From positions 372,001 to 436,000 of the forward strand of contig NZ_BMLW01000001.1 of the NCBI RefSeq assembly GCF_014645515.1: DNA of 64,000 nucleotides. Reading direction: 5' to 3'. The DNA comes from Oceanobacillus neutriphilus (lineage in GTDB: Bacteria; Bacillota; Bacilli; Bacillales; Amphibacillaceae). Under the pieces are notes generated by a model. The model saw only the letters and a list, made by a program, of their open reading frames with translations, made no database searches and was not told where the DNA came from. This document shows positions 32,382 to 40,416 of this stretch, piece by piece. The stretch's first letter is position 1. Every line of letters begins with the position of its first letter. Made by a program: the position numbers and the translations under genes.

Positions 32382-34322
32382 CTAAATAAAAAACTGACTG
32401 TAATCTTTTTCTTTTTCTTTACAGAGATGAACCAGTTTATGTTTATCCGTCACTGTCCGGTTTAAGATATCTAAAAGCATCCGGAGTTTTTGCTTATCCC
32501 CATTCACATTTAAATTAATCAGTAAATAATATTCATCTCCCCCAATTTGTTCAGAGCCGTTTTGAGGAAACGAAAAGATTTTAAATGTCTCTTTCTCTGA
32601 GGAAAGATGGAGATAAATATGAATGTGTATATCTCCTGGAACTTCTACATGTTCATAATTGCAGCCATTTTGAAAATGAGCTTCAATGGGAAAATGATTG
32701 AATTTATACTTCGGCTCTATTTCTTCATACATAATGACAGGCATTTTCTTATTGTAATCGAAGGCATCTAAAAATATATGCTTCAATGAATCCACATACT
32801 CGAGTTCCGTCATGCCCTCTTCTGCAAAATAAATCGGAGAATAATGGATATTCATATTTTTACCATAGTTTGAGCATAAATAATAATCATAGTTACGATA
32901 TGCCATCGAATCCAGTTCATATAAAACCTTTGTTTCAATACGCTCAATATAATCGGAAAAATGATACTGTAAATTGAATTTTAACTGCTGCGTACTCAGT
33001 CTGCCATCTATAGCAATAATTGCTAATCTCAGTTTACGGTGAGCCAGTTCAATCCGGTTCAACATCAGCAAGAATGTACTGAAAATCATATGCTCCTCAT
33101 TTTCAGAGAATGTATAAGCATATTGCTGCTGAAACTGCTGGCAGATTTTTTTCATGACATGCAGCAGAAAAGGATCCTGTTCATTACTATCTCTAATATT
33201 CCTATAGCCTAAATCAACGCGGTCGGATACATCAAGCTTTATTTTCATACTGATGGGTATCATGATTTTAAGAAGGTCTTTTAACCATCCCTCGCTATCA
33301 AATGTATCAATCTGTAAGTATCCTGATAACTCTTTCAGCAGGAAATTCCGAGTTTCCTCAGCTAACGTTATCAGAGTATCATAATTTTCCACGGTACAAT
33401 CTTTAAATCGATACAAATCTGTGCTGATAACTGCCATATAAGTTAAAAATTGAATAATATCTTTCGTAAAAGTAAACCCTTCAAATTCTTTCTGTAAGTT
33501 TTTTATCAGCTTTTCTACCAGTTCATATTCTTCCGTAGTATGGTAATCAAATACAATGCTTGGCAGCTCAAGGTCTATCTCTTTTTTATTCCTATTTTGA
33601 TTTCGAAAATAAACTAAATAAATAATAAAGCGCTCGGCATTGATATCTGAAAATACAATTCTTGATTTCGTGATTGTCTCATAAAAAATCTTTCTGATTA
33701 TCTCCATATCCGACCGGTCACATATAAATAGCTTATTATATTCTGCTATTCCAAAATCACTTGTCGGATTTTTATCAAAATATTTATAAACGCGTATCGT
33801 CAGCATAATTTTTTTAAATTGAGCACCCTGAACAAGCATCCCATAATGCGGTCTTACCACAAGAGTCAGATTATAATCAGACATAATTTCCTTTACTCTC
33901 TGCAATTCCTTGCTTAATGGATAGCTGACATTCAGTTCATATTGAAGAAACTCTACCTTTACGGGCTGATGTGAGGTTAACAGCCTTCGTAAAATATACT
34001 GAACGCGGTTATCAAATTCTGTATCAATCGTTTTCGGCTGATAAATTTGGAAATACTCTTTAATCCGATTTTCATATTCCTTATCCGCAATTTCTAATTT
34101 ATATCCTTGCGACTGCTTGGATGTAATCAGCAAATCTGCTTTCACCAGCTCTTCTTTTAAAGTACGAATATCATTCTTAATCGTCCGGGATGTCACACCG
34201 AGCTCTGCTGCCAGCCGATCACTTGTCATATAGGTTTCTGAACGCAAAAGAAGGAGAAATAACGACTTAAACCTAGCTTTGCCATCTAAAAACTTAAATT
34301 TATTTGACAAGTCTAAATCCAT
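32382..34322 (-). CDS. PRD/Mga-type regulator with degenerate PTS domains
   Basis: The 646-residue protein has an N-terminal helix-turn-helix (about 15-60, TSDRLAAELGVTSRTIKNDI), an Mga-type second one (105-150), and two PRD-like regions (about 190-300 and 305-415), a IIB-like part (LRLAIIAIDGRLS) and a C-terminal domain. By my alignment none of the PRD positions that are phosphorylated in BglG/MtlR relatives is histidine: the spots read FLTYMAVIS, LKIMIPISM and MIFSTFLLML. The IIB-like part lacks the usual cysteine. The gene lies 31 bases after a phosphatase gene and ends the PTS operon. It likely controls that operon through a different input. Confidence 0.82.
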   Translation of the reverse strand: MDLDLSNKFKFLDGKARFKSLFLLLLRSETYMTSDRLAAELGVTSRTIKNDIRTLKEELVKADLLITSKQSQGYKLEIADKEYENRIKEYFQIYQPKTIDTEFDNRVQYILRRLLTSHQPVKVEFLQYELNVSYPLSKELQRVKEIMSDYNLTLVVRPHYGMLVQGAQFKKIMLTIRVYKYFDKNPTSDFGIAEYNKLFICDRSDMEIIRKIFYETITKSRIVFSDINAERFIIYLVYFRNQNRNKKEIDLELPSIVFDYHTTEEYELVEKLIKNLQKEFEGFTFTKDIIQFLTYMAVISTDLYRFKDCTVENYDTLITLAEETRNFLLKELSGYLQIDTFDSEGWLKDLLKIMIPISMKIKLDVSDRVDLGYRNIRDSNEQDPFLLHVMKKICQQFQQQYAYTFSENEEHMIFSTFLLMLNRIELAHRKLRLAIIAIDGRLSTQQLKFNLQYHFSDYIERIETKVLYELDSMAYRNYDYYLCSNYGKNMNIHYSPIYFAEEGMTELEYVDSLKHIFLDAFDYNKKMPVIMYEEIEPKYKFNHFPIEAHFQNGCNYEHVEVPGDIHIHIYLHLSSEKETFKIFSFPQNGSEQIGGDEYYLLINLNVNGDKQKLRMLLDILNRTVTDKHKLVHLCKEKEKDYSQFFI

Positions 34323-34353
34323 GGTAATCCCTCCTTCCAGTTGCGGTATGAAA

Positions 34354-35397
34354 TTATTCTAGATACATATCCTTCATCGTATCAATCATACTATGGGTTA
34401 TTCCCAGCTCTTCCACCACATATTTTTCAATAGATCCATACTTTTGGATGATGGTATCAATGGACGTCGCAATAAATTCGGAACGTGTGTCAATAAAAGA
34501 ATATAAATGCTCCAGAACCTCTTTGTCATCCGTCAATTTTTTATACCCTTCCATTTTCACACGGTTACGTTCCTTGCGATTTTCTTCGGTAAGCATGTAG
34601 TCTTTTACCAGATCTTCTTTTTTTACACCAAGAATACCAAGTACAAGCATAGCCCCAAATCCTGTACGATCTTTCCCGCCGCGGCAATGCTGAAGAACAG
34701 CAAGTGCATCTGGATTGGCTGTAATGCGCAGCATCTCTCCAAAAGCTTCCTTCGAGTTTTCTTTATTGGCAAACGTGCGATACTGCTCAAGTACTACATC
34801 CGCCTGGTTGACCAAAGTACCTTTTTCTTTTTGCTCTATAATTTTATTAATTAAATTAATATCTTCTTTATCCTTCGAAGAGGTAAACTGAGCTGACAGC
34901 TCTGCTGCATGTGCTACCGGATCCAGCTGATAAGTCTTTATAGAATCGTCAACTATTTTATTTGGATATTTACTGATCTCATCGTCACTTCGATAATCAA
35001 TGATTGTATGGATATCCAGCTTCTTCAAATAGGCAACACCAGCATCTGTCGCATTATAGATATGATCAGAACGGTATAACATTCCCCATTTAACTGTTTT
35101 CCCATTCTCTGCTTCATATCCTCCCATATCCCGGAAATTATTCATTCCTTCCACTGGAAGCGTTCTCTCACCTATAGTATAAGCTTTATCGGCAGATTTC
35201 AAAAGAAAATATGGTCTGTAGTCGACAAAGCCTATATTAACGGAAAAGCTTGTCTCAGATGTTTTTAGTAAAAACTCCGGCTGCATGTCTGCAGGGCTTT
35301 TCTTTAAATAGACTGCTACTTCTTCTTCCCCAGTGTCATCCTTCTTGAATAAAAATTTATTGGTTTCAATTTGAGTAACTTCATATTTTTTTCTCAT
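34354..35397 (-). CDS. Tyrosine-type protein phosphatase (IphP/LipA-like) in PTS operon
   Basis: The 347-residue protein has a beta-rich N-terminal domain (1-80) and then a dual-specificity type phosphatase domain with NFRDMGGY, WGMLYRSDHIYNATDAG, the general-acid loop region, and the P-loop HCRGGKDRTGFGAM carrying Cys238 and Arg244 (CX5R). It has no signal peptide. The family includes IphP and Listeria LipA-type enzymes that remove phosphate from proteins, phosphoinositides or similar. Its gene lies 4 bases after the IID gene and is surely co-transcribed. The substrate may be a phosphorylated sugar, inositol or a PTS/regulator protein. Confidence 0.88.
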   Translation of the reverse strand: MRKKYEVTQIETNKFLFKKDDTGEEEVAVYLKKSPADMQPEFLLKTSETSFSVNIGFVDYRPYFLLKSADKAYTIGERTLPVEGMNNFRDMGGYEAENGKTVKWGMLYRSDHIYNATDAGVAYLKKLDIHTIIDYRSDDEISKYPNKIVDDSIKTYQLDPVAHAAELSAQFTSSKDKEDINLINKIIEQKEKGTLVNQADVVLEQYRTFANKENSKEAFGEMLRITANPDALAVLQHCRGGKDRTGFGAMLVLGILGVKKEDLVKDYMLTEENRKERNRVKMEGYKKLTDDKEVLEHLYSFIDTRSEFIATSIDTIIQKYGSIEKYVVEELGITHSMIDTMKDMYLE

Positions 35398-35401
35398 AGT
35401 A

Positions 35402-36223
35402 TTATCCTAATACACCTGCCATCGTTAACAGAATAGCTAAAATCATAATTCCTACAATAAGCTGAGGGGCATACTTTCCGTTTGTCCGTTTAAAAATCTT
35501 ATAAACAGCAAATGTAACCAGCAAGCTAAGAATTCCCGGCATAACCTGATCAATCATTTCTTGAATTTCGATAACGTTATCACCAGCTGTAATCTGGGCA
35601 TCAATATTAATCTTGATAATACTGGCTATCAAGGCCCCGATAACCATCAGTCCTACTACGTTTGCCATACTGGCCAGTCTTTGCAGGAAGTTCCCGCCTG
35701 CGCCTTCAATCATTTGCACACCCTGCTTATAACCAATATGAATTCCATAATATTTCGTACCGACGTTGACAGTATTATATAAAAGGAACATCAGAATCGG
35801 TCCGATAACACTGCCATTTAAAGCAAGGGAAGCACCAATACTTCCACAAATAGGAAGCCATGTGAATTTCAGAAGGCTGTCCCCTATCCCTGCTAACGGT
35901 CCCATTAATCCTGTCTTAATAGCTGTCACTGTTTCTTTTTCCTCTTCGGTGGTTGTTTCTTCTACCGCCGCAGAGACACCCATAATTAAGGCATTCGCAT
36001 TTACATGACTATTATAGAATTCTAAATGGCGTTTCATCGCCTGTGTTTTCAATTCATCTGGTTTATCAGCATATAACCGCTCTAAAACAGGAGTAAAACT
36101 GGATAGAAAACCAATTGCCTGCATCGATTGATAGTTATTTGTCACGTTCATTAATTGCATACGCCAGAAGATTCGATTGAGATCTTTTTTAGTAATCTTA
36201 TTTTGTTCAGTATGCTCCGTCAT
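35402..36223 (-). CDS. PTS mannose/fructose/sorbose-family IID component
   Basis: The 273-residue IID subunit has FWRMQLMNVTNNYQSMQAIGF near its start and MGPLAGIGDSLLKFTWLPI, the family signature. It then has the hydrophobic C-terminal part. Its ATG overlaps the IIC stop by 4 bases. It functions as translocator with IIC. It differs clearly from the IID of the first operon, so the two systems are not a recent duplication. Confidence 0.94.
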   Translation of the reverse strand: MTEHTEQNKITKKDLNRIFWRMQLMNVTNNYQSMQAIGFLSSFTPVLERLYADKPDELKTQAMKRHLEFYNSHVNANALIMGVSAAVEETTTEEEKETVTAIKTGLMGPLAGIGDSLLKFTWLPICGSIGASLALNGSVIGPILMFLLYNTVNVGTKYYGIHIGYKQGVQMIEGAGGNFLQRLASMANVVGLMVIGALIASIIKINIDAQITAGDNVIEIQEMIDQVMPGILSLLVTFAVYKIFKRTNGKYAPQLIVGIMILAILLTMAGVLG

Positions 36224-37008
36224 AGATCATAATCCTCCTCATCATCGTCAAAATCATCTGAGTCCTTCGATTTTGATTCAGGCTTCGTTTCCTTCTCCCG
36301 TGTAGCCAAATCGTAAAGATAAGCTAACGGCAGGGCAATTAAGGTAATTGGCAATACAGATAAATCAAGATAAACGGCAAGTGCAAAACCGGCAATAAGG
36401 AAAACCCATAGTTCACCTTTCTTAATCATCATCAGCATCAACAGACCAATACCAACAGCAGGAATAATGGAACCAGCTATGGATAATCCATCCATGATGG
36501 AATCAGGCAGTGCTTCTACAGCTGTATCAATCGCACCGGCACCGAAATAAATAGCTAAGAAAGTCGGAACTGCACGGACTAAGAATGCTAAAATCATAGG
36601 AACATATTGAATACGAAATACCTTTTTAAAATTCCCCGTCTCTGCAATCCGATTGGCAATCGGGTTCAAGTAGACAATCCCGGAACGATATAAAATTAAT
36701 AACTGCTGTGCCAGTAAAGAAGTAGGGACTGCCAACGCAACAGCAGTAGCCGTTCCGCCGGAAAGAATACCAAGAGCTGTTCCAATTGCGGAACCTGTAA
36801 TAATATCCGGTGCAGAATAAGCGCCAACGTTCCCTACACCCATCCACATAACTTCTAATGTTGCACCGATTAACAAACCAGTCTGAAGATCTCCCATAAT
36901 TAATCCGACAACCGTTGAAATCAACAATGGCCGTCTGATCATTTGTGTACCGATATCATCAATTGCACAGATACCGGCCCAAAGTGATACGAGTAAAGAG
37001 GTAACCAT
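36220..37008 (-). CDS. PTS mannose/fructose/sorbose-family IIC component
   Basis: The 262-residue IIC has RRPLLISTVVGLIMGDLQTGLLIGATLEVMWMGVGNVGAYSAPD (about residues 24-68), the family core, and an acidic C-terminal tail with many Asp residues. The ATG comes directly after the IIB stop and follows GGGAGGTC. It forms the sugar channel with IID. Confidence 0.94.
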   Translation of the reverse strand: MVTSLLVSLWAGICAIDDIGTQMIRRPLLISTVVGLIMGDLQTGLLIGATLEVMWMGVGNVGAYSAPDIITGSAIGTALGILSGGTATAVALAVPTSLLAQQLLILYRSGIVYLNPIANRIAETGNFKKVFRIQYVPMILAFLVRAVPTFLAIYFGAGAIDTAVEALPDSIMDGLSIAGSIIPAVGIGLLMLMMIKKGELWVFLIAGFALAVYLDLSVLPITLIALPLAYLYDLATREKETKPESKSKDSDDFDDDEEDYDL

Positions 37009-37476
37009 TTAGATGACCTCCCTCAAATCTACTTTTTCATCATTTGGAACCATTTGTACAGTAATATTTAAGCCTTTATCAAGTAATTCCTTGAATGCTT
37101 CTCTTTCTTCCGGTGTTACAGACAACGCTTTCGATACTTTTTCTCTTCCTTCACGGTAGCGCATTCCGCCAACATTTAAATCCTCAACCGGCACACCATT
37201 TTCCACAGCCTCTAAAACATCTTCGCTTGTTGTAAACAGAAGCATTGTACGGCGTGTAATTTTTTGCTTTTTGATAATCTCAGCAAATTTCTTCACAGGA
37301 AACGCTCTTACTTTAATTCCTGATGGAGCTGCCATGGTTAAAATATTTTTTTGTGTAGCATCATTTCCAATTTTGTCATTTAATACAACAATTTGTTCAA
37401 TCTTGTGCATATTCACCCAAGTGGTTACTACCTGTCCATGGATTAATCTATCATCAATTCTACTAAAGCAAATCAT
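37009..37476 (-). CDS. PTS mannose/fructose/sorbose-family IIB component
   Basis: This IIB (155 residues) has the phosphorylated His13 in SRIDDRLIHGQVVTTWV and the later motif DLNVGGMRYREG. Two ATG codons are possible; AAGGAG lies nine bases before the second (37476), which is preferred over 37482. The gene overlaps the end of the IIA gene by 14 bases, implying coupled translation. Confidence 0.93.
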   Translation of the reverse strand: MICFSRIDDRLIHGQVVTTWVNMHKIEQIVVLNDKIGNDATQKNILTMAAPSGIKVRAFPVKKFAEIIKKQKITRRTMLLFTTSEDVLEAVENGVPVEDLNVGGMRYREGREKVSKALSVTPEEREAFKELLDKGLNITVQMVPNDEKVDLREVI

Positions 37477-37891
37477 CGTCATCGTCTCCTTCTAAATCTT
37501 TATTTGTTCTAATGGATAAACCTTGTGCGTAAGCTGCCTGAATAACTTCTTCCAGTGCACTGATTTCTTTCCCGCGGTTCATTAATACCTCCAGTAATAA
37601 TGGAAGGTTTACTCCTGATGCAATCATCGTATTTTCTCTTGTCAGAAGATTGCTGGCTAAATTAATCGGTGTACCTCCAACAATATCCGTAAGAATCAAC
37701 AAGCCCTTTGAGGTATCCAGGCTTGCTACTTTATCCTCCATTTCTTGTTTAAGGTCATCGAGGTTGTCTACAACAAAAACGCTAATTGTTTCATAGTTTT
37801 CCTGCTCTCCTACGATTAATTGCGCGCTCTCTATTGCCGCCTTTCCAAAATCTCCGTGTGTCATGACCAAAATACCAAATCCGTCTGCCAT
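37463..37891 (-). CDS. PTS mannose/fructose/sorbose-family IIA component
   Basis: The 142-residue IIA phosphocarrier has His12 in LVMTHGDFGKAA and the motif LTDIVGGTPINLAS, then SGVNLPLLLEVL. It ends in a run of acidic residues. It is the first gene of the operon IIA-IIB-IIC-IID-phosphatase-regulator and has a promoter with cre and palindrome upstream. Confidence 0.94.
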   Translation of the reverse strand: MADGFGILVMTHGDFGKAAIESAQLIVGEQENYETISVFVVDNLDDLKQEMEDKVASLDTSKGLLILTDIVGGTPINLASNLLTRENTMIASGVNLPLLLEVLMNRGKEISALEEVIQAAYAQGLSIRTNKDLEGDDDDDLL

Positions 37892-37962
37892 GTTATTCTC
37901 CCCTTTCTATATTTTATTTTTGCGTATACTTAAGTGACATTGACTGTTTTTACTACGCTTTT

Positions 37963-38027
37963 ATTTTATAACATATGGTATCGTTTTCAATTTCATTATT
38001 TTCACTATTGATAATGAAATTTCACTA
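37963..38027 (-). promoter_or_regulatory. Promoter, cre site and activator-type palindrome of second mannose-class PTS operon
   Basis: Reading leftward: -35 TTGAAA (37985-37990), 16 bases, -10 TAAAAT (37963-37968). A cre-like site, TGAAAACGATACCA (37976-37989), overlaps the -35 and differs from consensus at one position. Just upstream of the -35, AATTTCATTAT (37989-37999) and ATAATGAAATT (38011-38021) form a perfect 11-bp inverted repeat, and TTTCACTA is repeated at 38000 and 38020, 20 bases apart. Location above the -35 fits an activator site; CcpA would repress. Confidence 0.7.
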
Positions 38028-38077
38028 ATCTAAAGGAAATAGTTTATATTAATGCTGGTTATGAAGTTATAAAAAAA

Positions 38078-38104
38078 CACTTTATCATTATTTTAGATAA
38101 AGTG
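38078..38104 (-). terminator. Orphan leftward terminator
   Basis: Arms CACTTTATC (38078-38086) and GATAAAGTG (38096-38104), followed leftward by TTTTTTT. No minus-strand gene lies to its right before the ketosteroid-isomerase gene, so it may be the trace of a lost gene or shield the PTS promoter. Confidence 0.65.
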
Positions 38105-38407
38105 AACAGCAGCAAAGTAATGATGAGCCATCAAAGGGTTCTCTGATATATTCAGGGTTATAAACAAACAAAATTATTATAAAACAAGGCATGCCTGAAT
38201 TAAAAAGAAATTAGTTCTGTGAATTAGAGAATAAAAATATTTTAATGTGCTAGCATCCCTATTTATAATAATATATTTTAAGTAACCTAACACGATTATT
38301 AATTTGTTTTCCCTTGATCAACTAAAAAATCACGATAATTGACAGTATAAGTAAATCAGAATACATTTAACATAGTTACTGCTTTTAAATATTATTTCTC
38401 ATATATA
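38105..38407. other. Intergenic stretch without recognisable gene
   Basis: About 300 AT-rich bases. I see no coding region, repeat or promoter that I would defend; short frames on either strand are broken by stops. Confidence 0.6.
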
Positions 38408-38422
38408 TTGAAAACGATTACT
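38408..38422 (+). promoter_or_regulatory. cre-like site before the ketosteroid-isomerase gene
   Basis: TGAAAACGATTACT (38409-38422) matches the CcpA site consensus at all but the last position. It overlaps TTGAAA (38408-38413), a possible -35 whose -10 (TAAGAT, 38433-38438) is at a long 19-base spacing. Catabolite control is inferred. Confidence 0.5.
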
Positions 38423-38455
38423 TTCCAACAAATAAGATAAAGGAGCGTATTATTT

Positions 38456-38827
38456 ATGGATAATTCAACAATGAAAAAAGCGTTGCAGGAGTATGTAGAT
38501 GCCTTCAATGCGAACGATATTGAACGTTTGATCTCTTTATTTTCTGATGAAGCAAGTGTAGAAGATCCTGTTGGTTCACCACCCAAAAAAGGCCGTAAAG
38601 AAATTGAAGCATTTTACAAAGAAAGTATGACTGGTGCCAAACTGGAATTATTAGCATCACCACGCGGTTCTTACAGCAATGCAGCGTCCATTACGTTTGC
38701 GGTTCACACGGAGAAAGAAGGGCATTCTATCCGTATCGATGTCACAGATGTAATGACTTTTGATTCCGACGGCAAGATTGCTACCATGCATGCCTATTGG
38801 GGTCCAGAGGATATGCAGCAGCTATAG
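38456..38827 (+). CDS. Ketosteroid-isomerase homologue (NTF2-like fold)
   Basis: The 123-residue protein resembles bacterial delta5-3-ketosteroid isomerase closely rather than being a generic SnoaL protein. Residues equivalent to the catalytic Tyr14, Asp38 and Asp99 of the Comamonas enzyme are kept: Tyr13 in LQEYVDAFNAND, Asp37 in SVEDPVGSPP, and Asp in VTDVMTFD. The enzyme class shifts a double bond into conjugation with a ketone. The ATG follows AAAGGAGCG. The next gene encodes a hydroxysteroid-dehydrogenase-like SDR, so the pair could process a steroid or other cyclic or conjugated alcohol. The steroid substrate is not proven. Confidence 0.8.
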   Translation: MDNSTMKKALQEYVDAFNANDIERLISLFSDEASVEDPVGSPPKKGRKEIEAFYKESMTGAKLELLASPRGSYSNAASITFAVHTEKEGHSIRIDVTDVMTFDSDGKIATMHAYWGPEDMQQL

Positions 38828-39010
38828 TTATCGACGTGTTTGAGGTCACGATTTATAATTTTTCACAAATCTTACGTACGCCAAAATAAATGTTCCTTAA
38901 AGATAATATTGGATACATTTTAAAATTTCCGTAGTATATATGAACAGCTTTTGTAAAAGATATTTAAAAGACAAAACCAGAGTTTAGGCTTATTTGAAAG
39001 GATGATTATT

Positions 39011-39757
39011 ATGGGACGTTTAACAGGTAAAGTAGCTATCATCACTGGCGCAGCTAACGGCATGGGAGCTTCGGAAGCAAAGCTTTTTGCAAAAGAAGGA
39101 GCAAAGGTAGTCGCAACAGATATTAATGATAATCTATTACATGAGGTAATTAACGAAATTAAAGCGGATGGCGGAGAGGCAATCGGCTTGAAACATAACG
39201 TGACATCGGAGGAAGAATGGAAACATGTTATTCAAGAAACTGTAGATCACTACGGTAAAGTGGATGTACTTGTAAATAATGCTGGTGTTTCCAGTCCAAA
39301 AACAATGGCTCAAATGGAAATGGACGAATGGAATAAAATCATGGATATTGATTTAAATGGCTGTGTTATCGGGATGAAGTATGTAATTCCAGAAATGCAA
39401 AAAGCCGGCGGCGGTTCCCTGATTAATATTTCGTCTATCGGCGGGCTAGTCGGTATGGCCGGATCAAGTCCATATACTGCTGCCAAAGGGGCATTACGTT
39501 CTTTATCAAAATCAGCAGCTGTTGAATATGGAAAAGATAAAATCCGCGTAAATTCCGTTCATCCGGGTATTATTGAAACACCAATGACTGCGGACACCTT
39601 TAAAGATGCTGAAGCTTATTATAAAACATTCACACAGCTTCCTTACTTCGGAAACCCTGAAGATGTTGCATATGGTGTGCTATTCCTTGCATCAGACGAA
39701 TCCCGTTTTATGACCGGATCTGAGCTTGTGATTGATGGTGGCTGGACTGCGCTTTAA
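39011..39757 (+). CDS. SDR similar to 3-alpha/20-beta hydroxysteroid dehydrogenases
   Basis: The 248-residue SDR has IITGAANGMGASEA (cofactor), VATDINDN (Asp, NAD preference), NNAGVSS, the catalytic serine in NISSIGG, and YTAAK. The stretch DKIRVNSVHPGIIETPMT and the C-terminal ending GSELVIDGGWTAL match 3-alpha,20-beta-hydroxysteroid and cyclopentanol dehydrogenases. The start at 39011 is set by GAAAGGA eight bases upstream; an ATG at 39002 falls next to that site. It follows the isomerase gene by 183 bases and is closed by a terminator. Confidence 0.82.
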   Translation: MGRLTGKVAIITGAANGMGASEAKLFAKEGAKVVATDINDNLLHEVINEIKADGGEAIGLKHNVTSEEEWKHVIQETVDHYGKVDVLVNNAGVSSPKTMAQMEMDEWNKIMDIDLNGCVIGMKYVIPEMQKAGGGSLINISSIGGLVGMAGSSPYTAAKGALRSLSKSAAVEYGKDKIRVNSVHPGIIETPMTADTFKDAEAYYKTFTQLPYFGNPEDVAYGVLFLASDESRFMTGSELVIDGGWTAL

Positions 39758-39856
39758 GAGGTAATGATAGAGCAATGTAGCAAGCTAATATATGCAATTT
39801 ATTTTAATATAGCTTGTTTCTATTGGGATAGACCATACATTTATAAATATGAAAAT

Positions 39857-39900
39857 GATACCCTCTTTTTACGTGATTCGTAGAAAGAGGGTATCTTTTA
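39857..39900 (+). terminator. Terminator of the isomerase/SDR unit
   Basis: Arms 39857-39873 and 39879-39895 (GATACCCTC / GAGGGTATC, one mismatch near the loop) followed by TTTTA. Confidence 0.85.
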
Positions 39901-39960
39901 TACAATATGTTACTTAACTCAAAACAAAAAAATAAGACATTGGTTTATAAATTTTCTTGT

Positions 39961-40260
39961 TTAATGCGAAAAAGTTGATATGGATGCTGCCTGTTCATCT
40001 TCGCCATGTTTATCAATAAGTGATAATTCAAGACCAAGAACATGTGCTAATTTTAGTAAAGTAACCAGCTTTGGTATATCTTTCCCGCTTTCCATCCGGC
40101 TAATTGTTTTTTGTGGTACATTAGATAACCTCGATAATTCCCGTTGAGATAATTCCTTTCTATCCCGGGCAGCGATTAGTTTTCCTACAATTTCCAGCGA
40201 AATAAATAATTCCGGATCTTCCTTTGCTAAATCTTTTCGGACATTCTCAAAGTTCTTCAT
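39961..40260 (-). CDS. XRE-family helix-turn-helix protein (antitoxin-like)
   Basis: From the ATG at 40260 the protein has 99 residues: MKNFENVRKDLAKEDPELF, a long helix, then an XRE helix-turn-helix (LSQRELSRLSNVPQKTISRMESG) and a short tail. The N-terminal helix plus helix-turn-helix is the layout of HigA-type antitoxins. No HigB toxin gene is next to it, so it is an orphan or a plain regulator. TATAAT stands three bases before this ATG, so a longer start at 40305 or 40302 or a leaderless transcript remains possible. Confidence 0.72.
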   Translation of the reverse strand: MKNFENVRKDLAKEDPELFISLEIVGKLIAARDRKELSQRELSRLSNVPQKTISRMESGKDIPKLVTLLKLAHVLGLELSLIDKHGEDEQAASISTFSH

Positions 40261-40336
40261 TATTATAGTACCTGGATAAACGCTTAAGGAAGAAACAATC
40301 ATCAAATAACAGCGAAAGCAAAATTACCCTATTCAA

Positions 40337-40384
40337 AAAGAAAAAGATCTTCCAATCGCTGCAACGATATGGAAAATCTTTTCT
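40337..40384 (-). terminator. Terminator of the hydantoinase-type operon
   Basis: Arms near AAAAGAT.TTCCA (40343-40354) and TGGAA.ATCTTTT (40370-40382) with one mismatch; leftward it runs into CTTTTTCTTTTTG. Confidence 0.7.
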
Positions 40385-40416
40385 TTAACTTATTTAGTTA
40401 ATATTTTAAATTCGAT

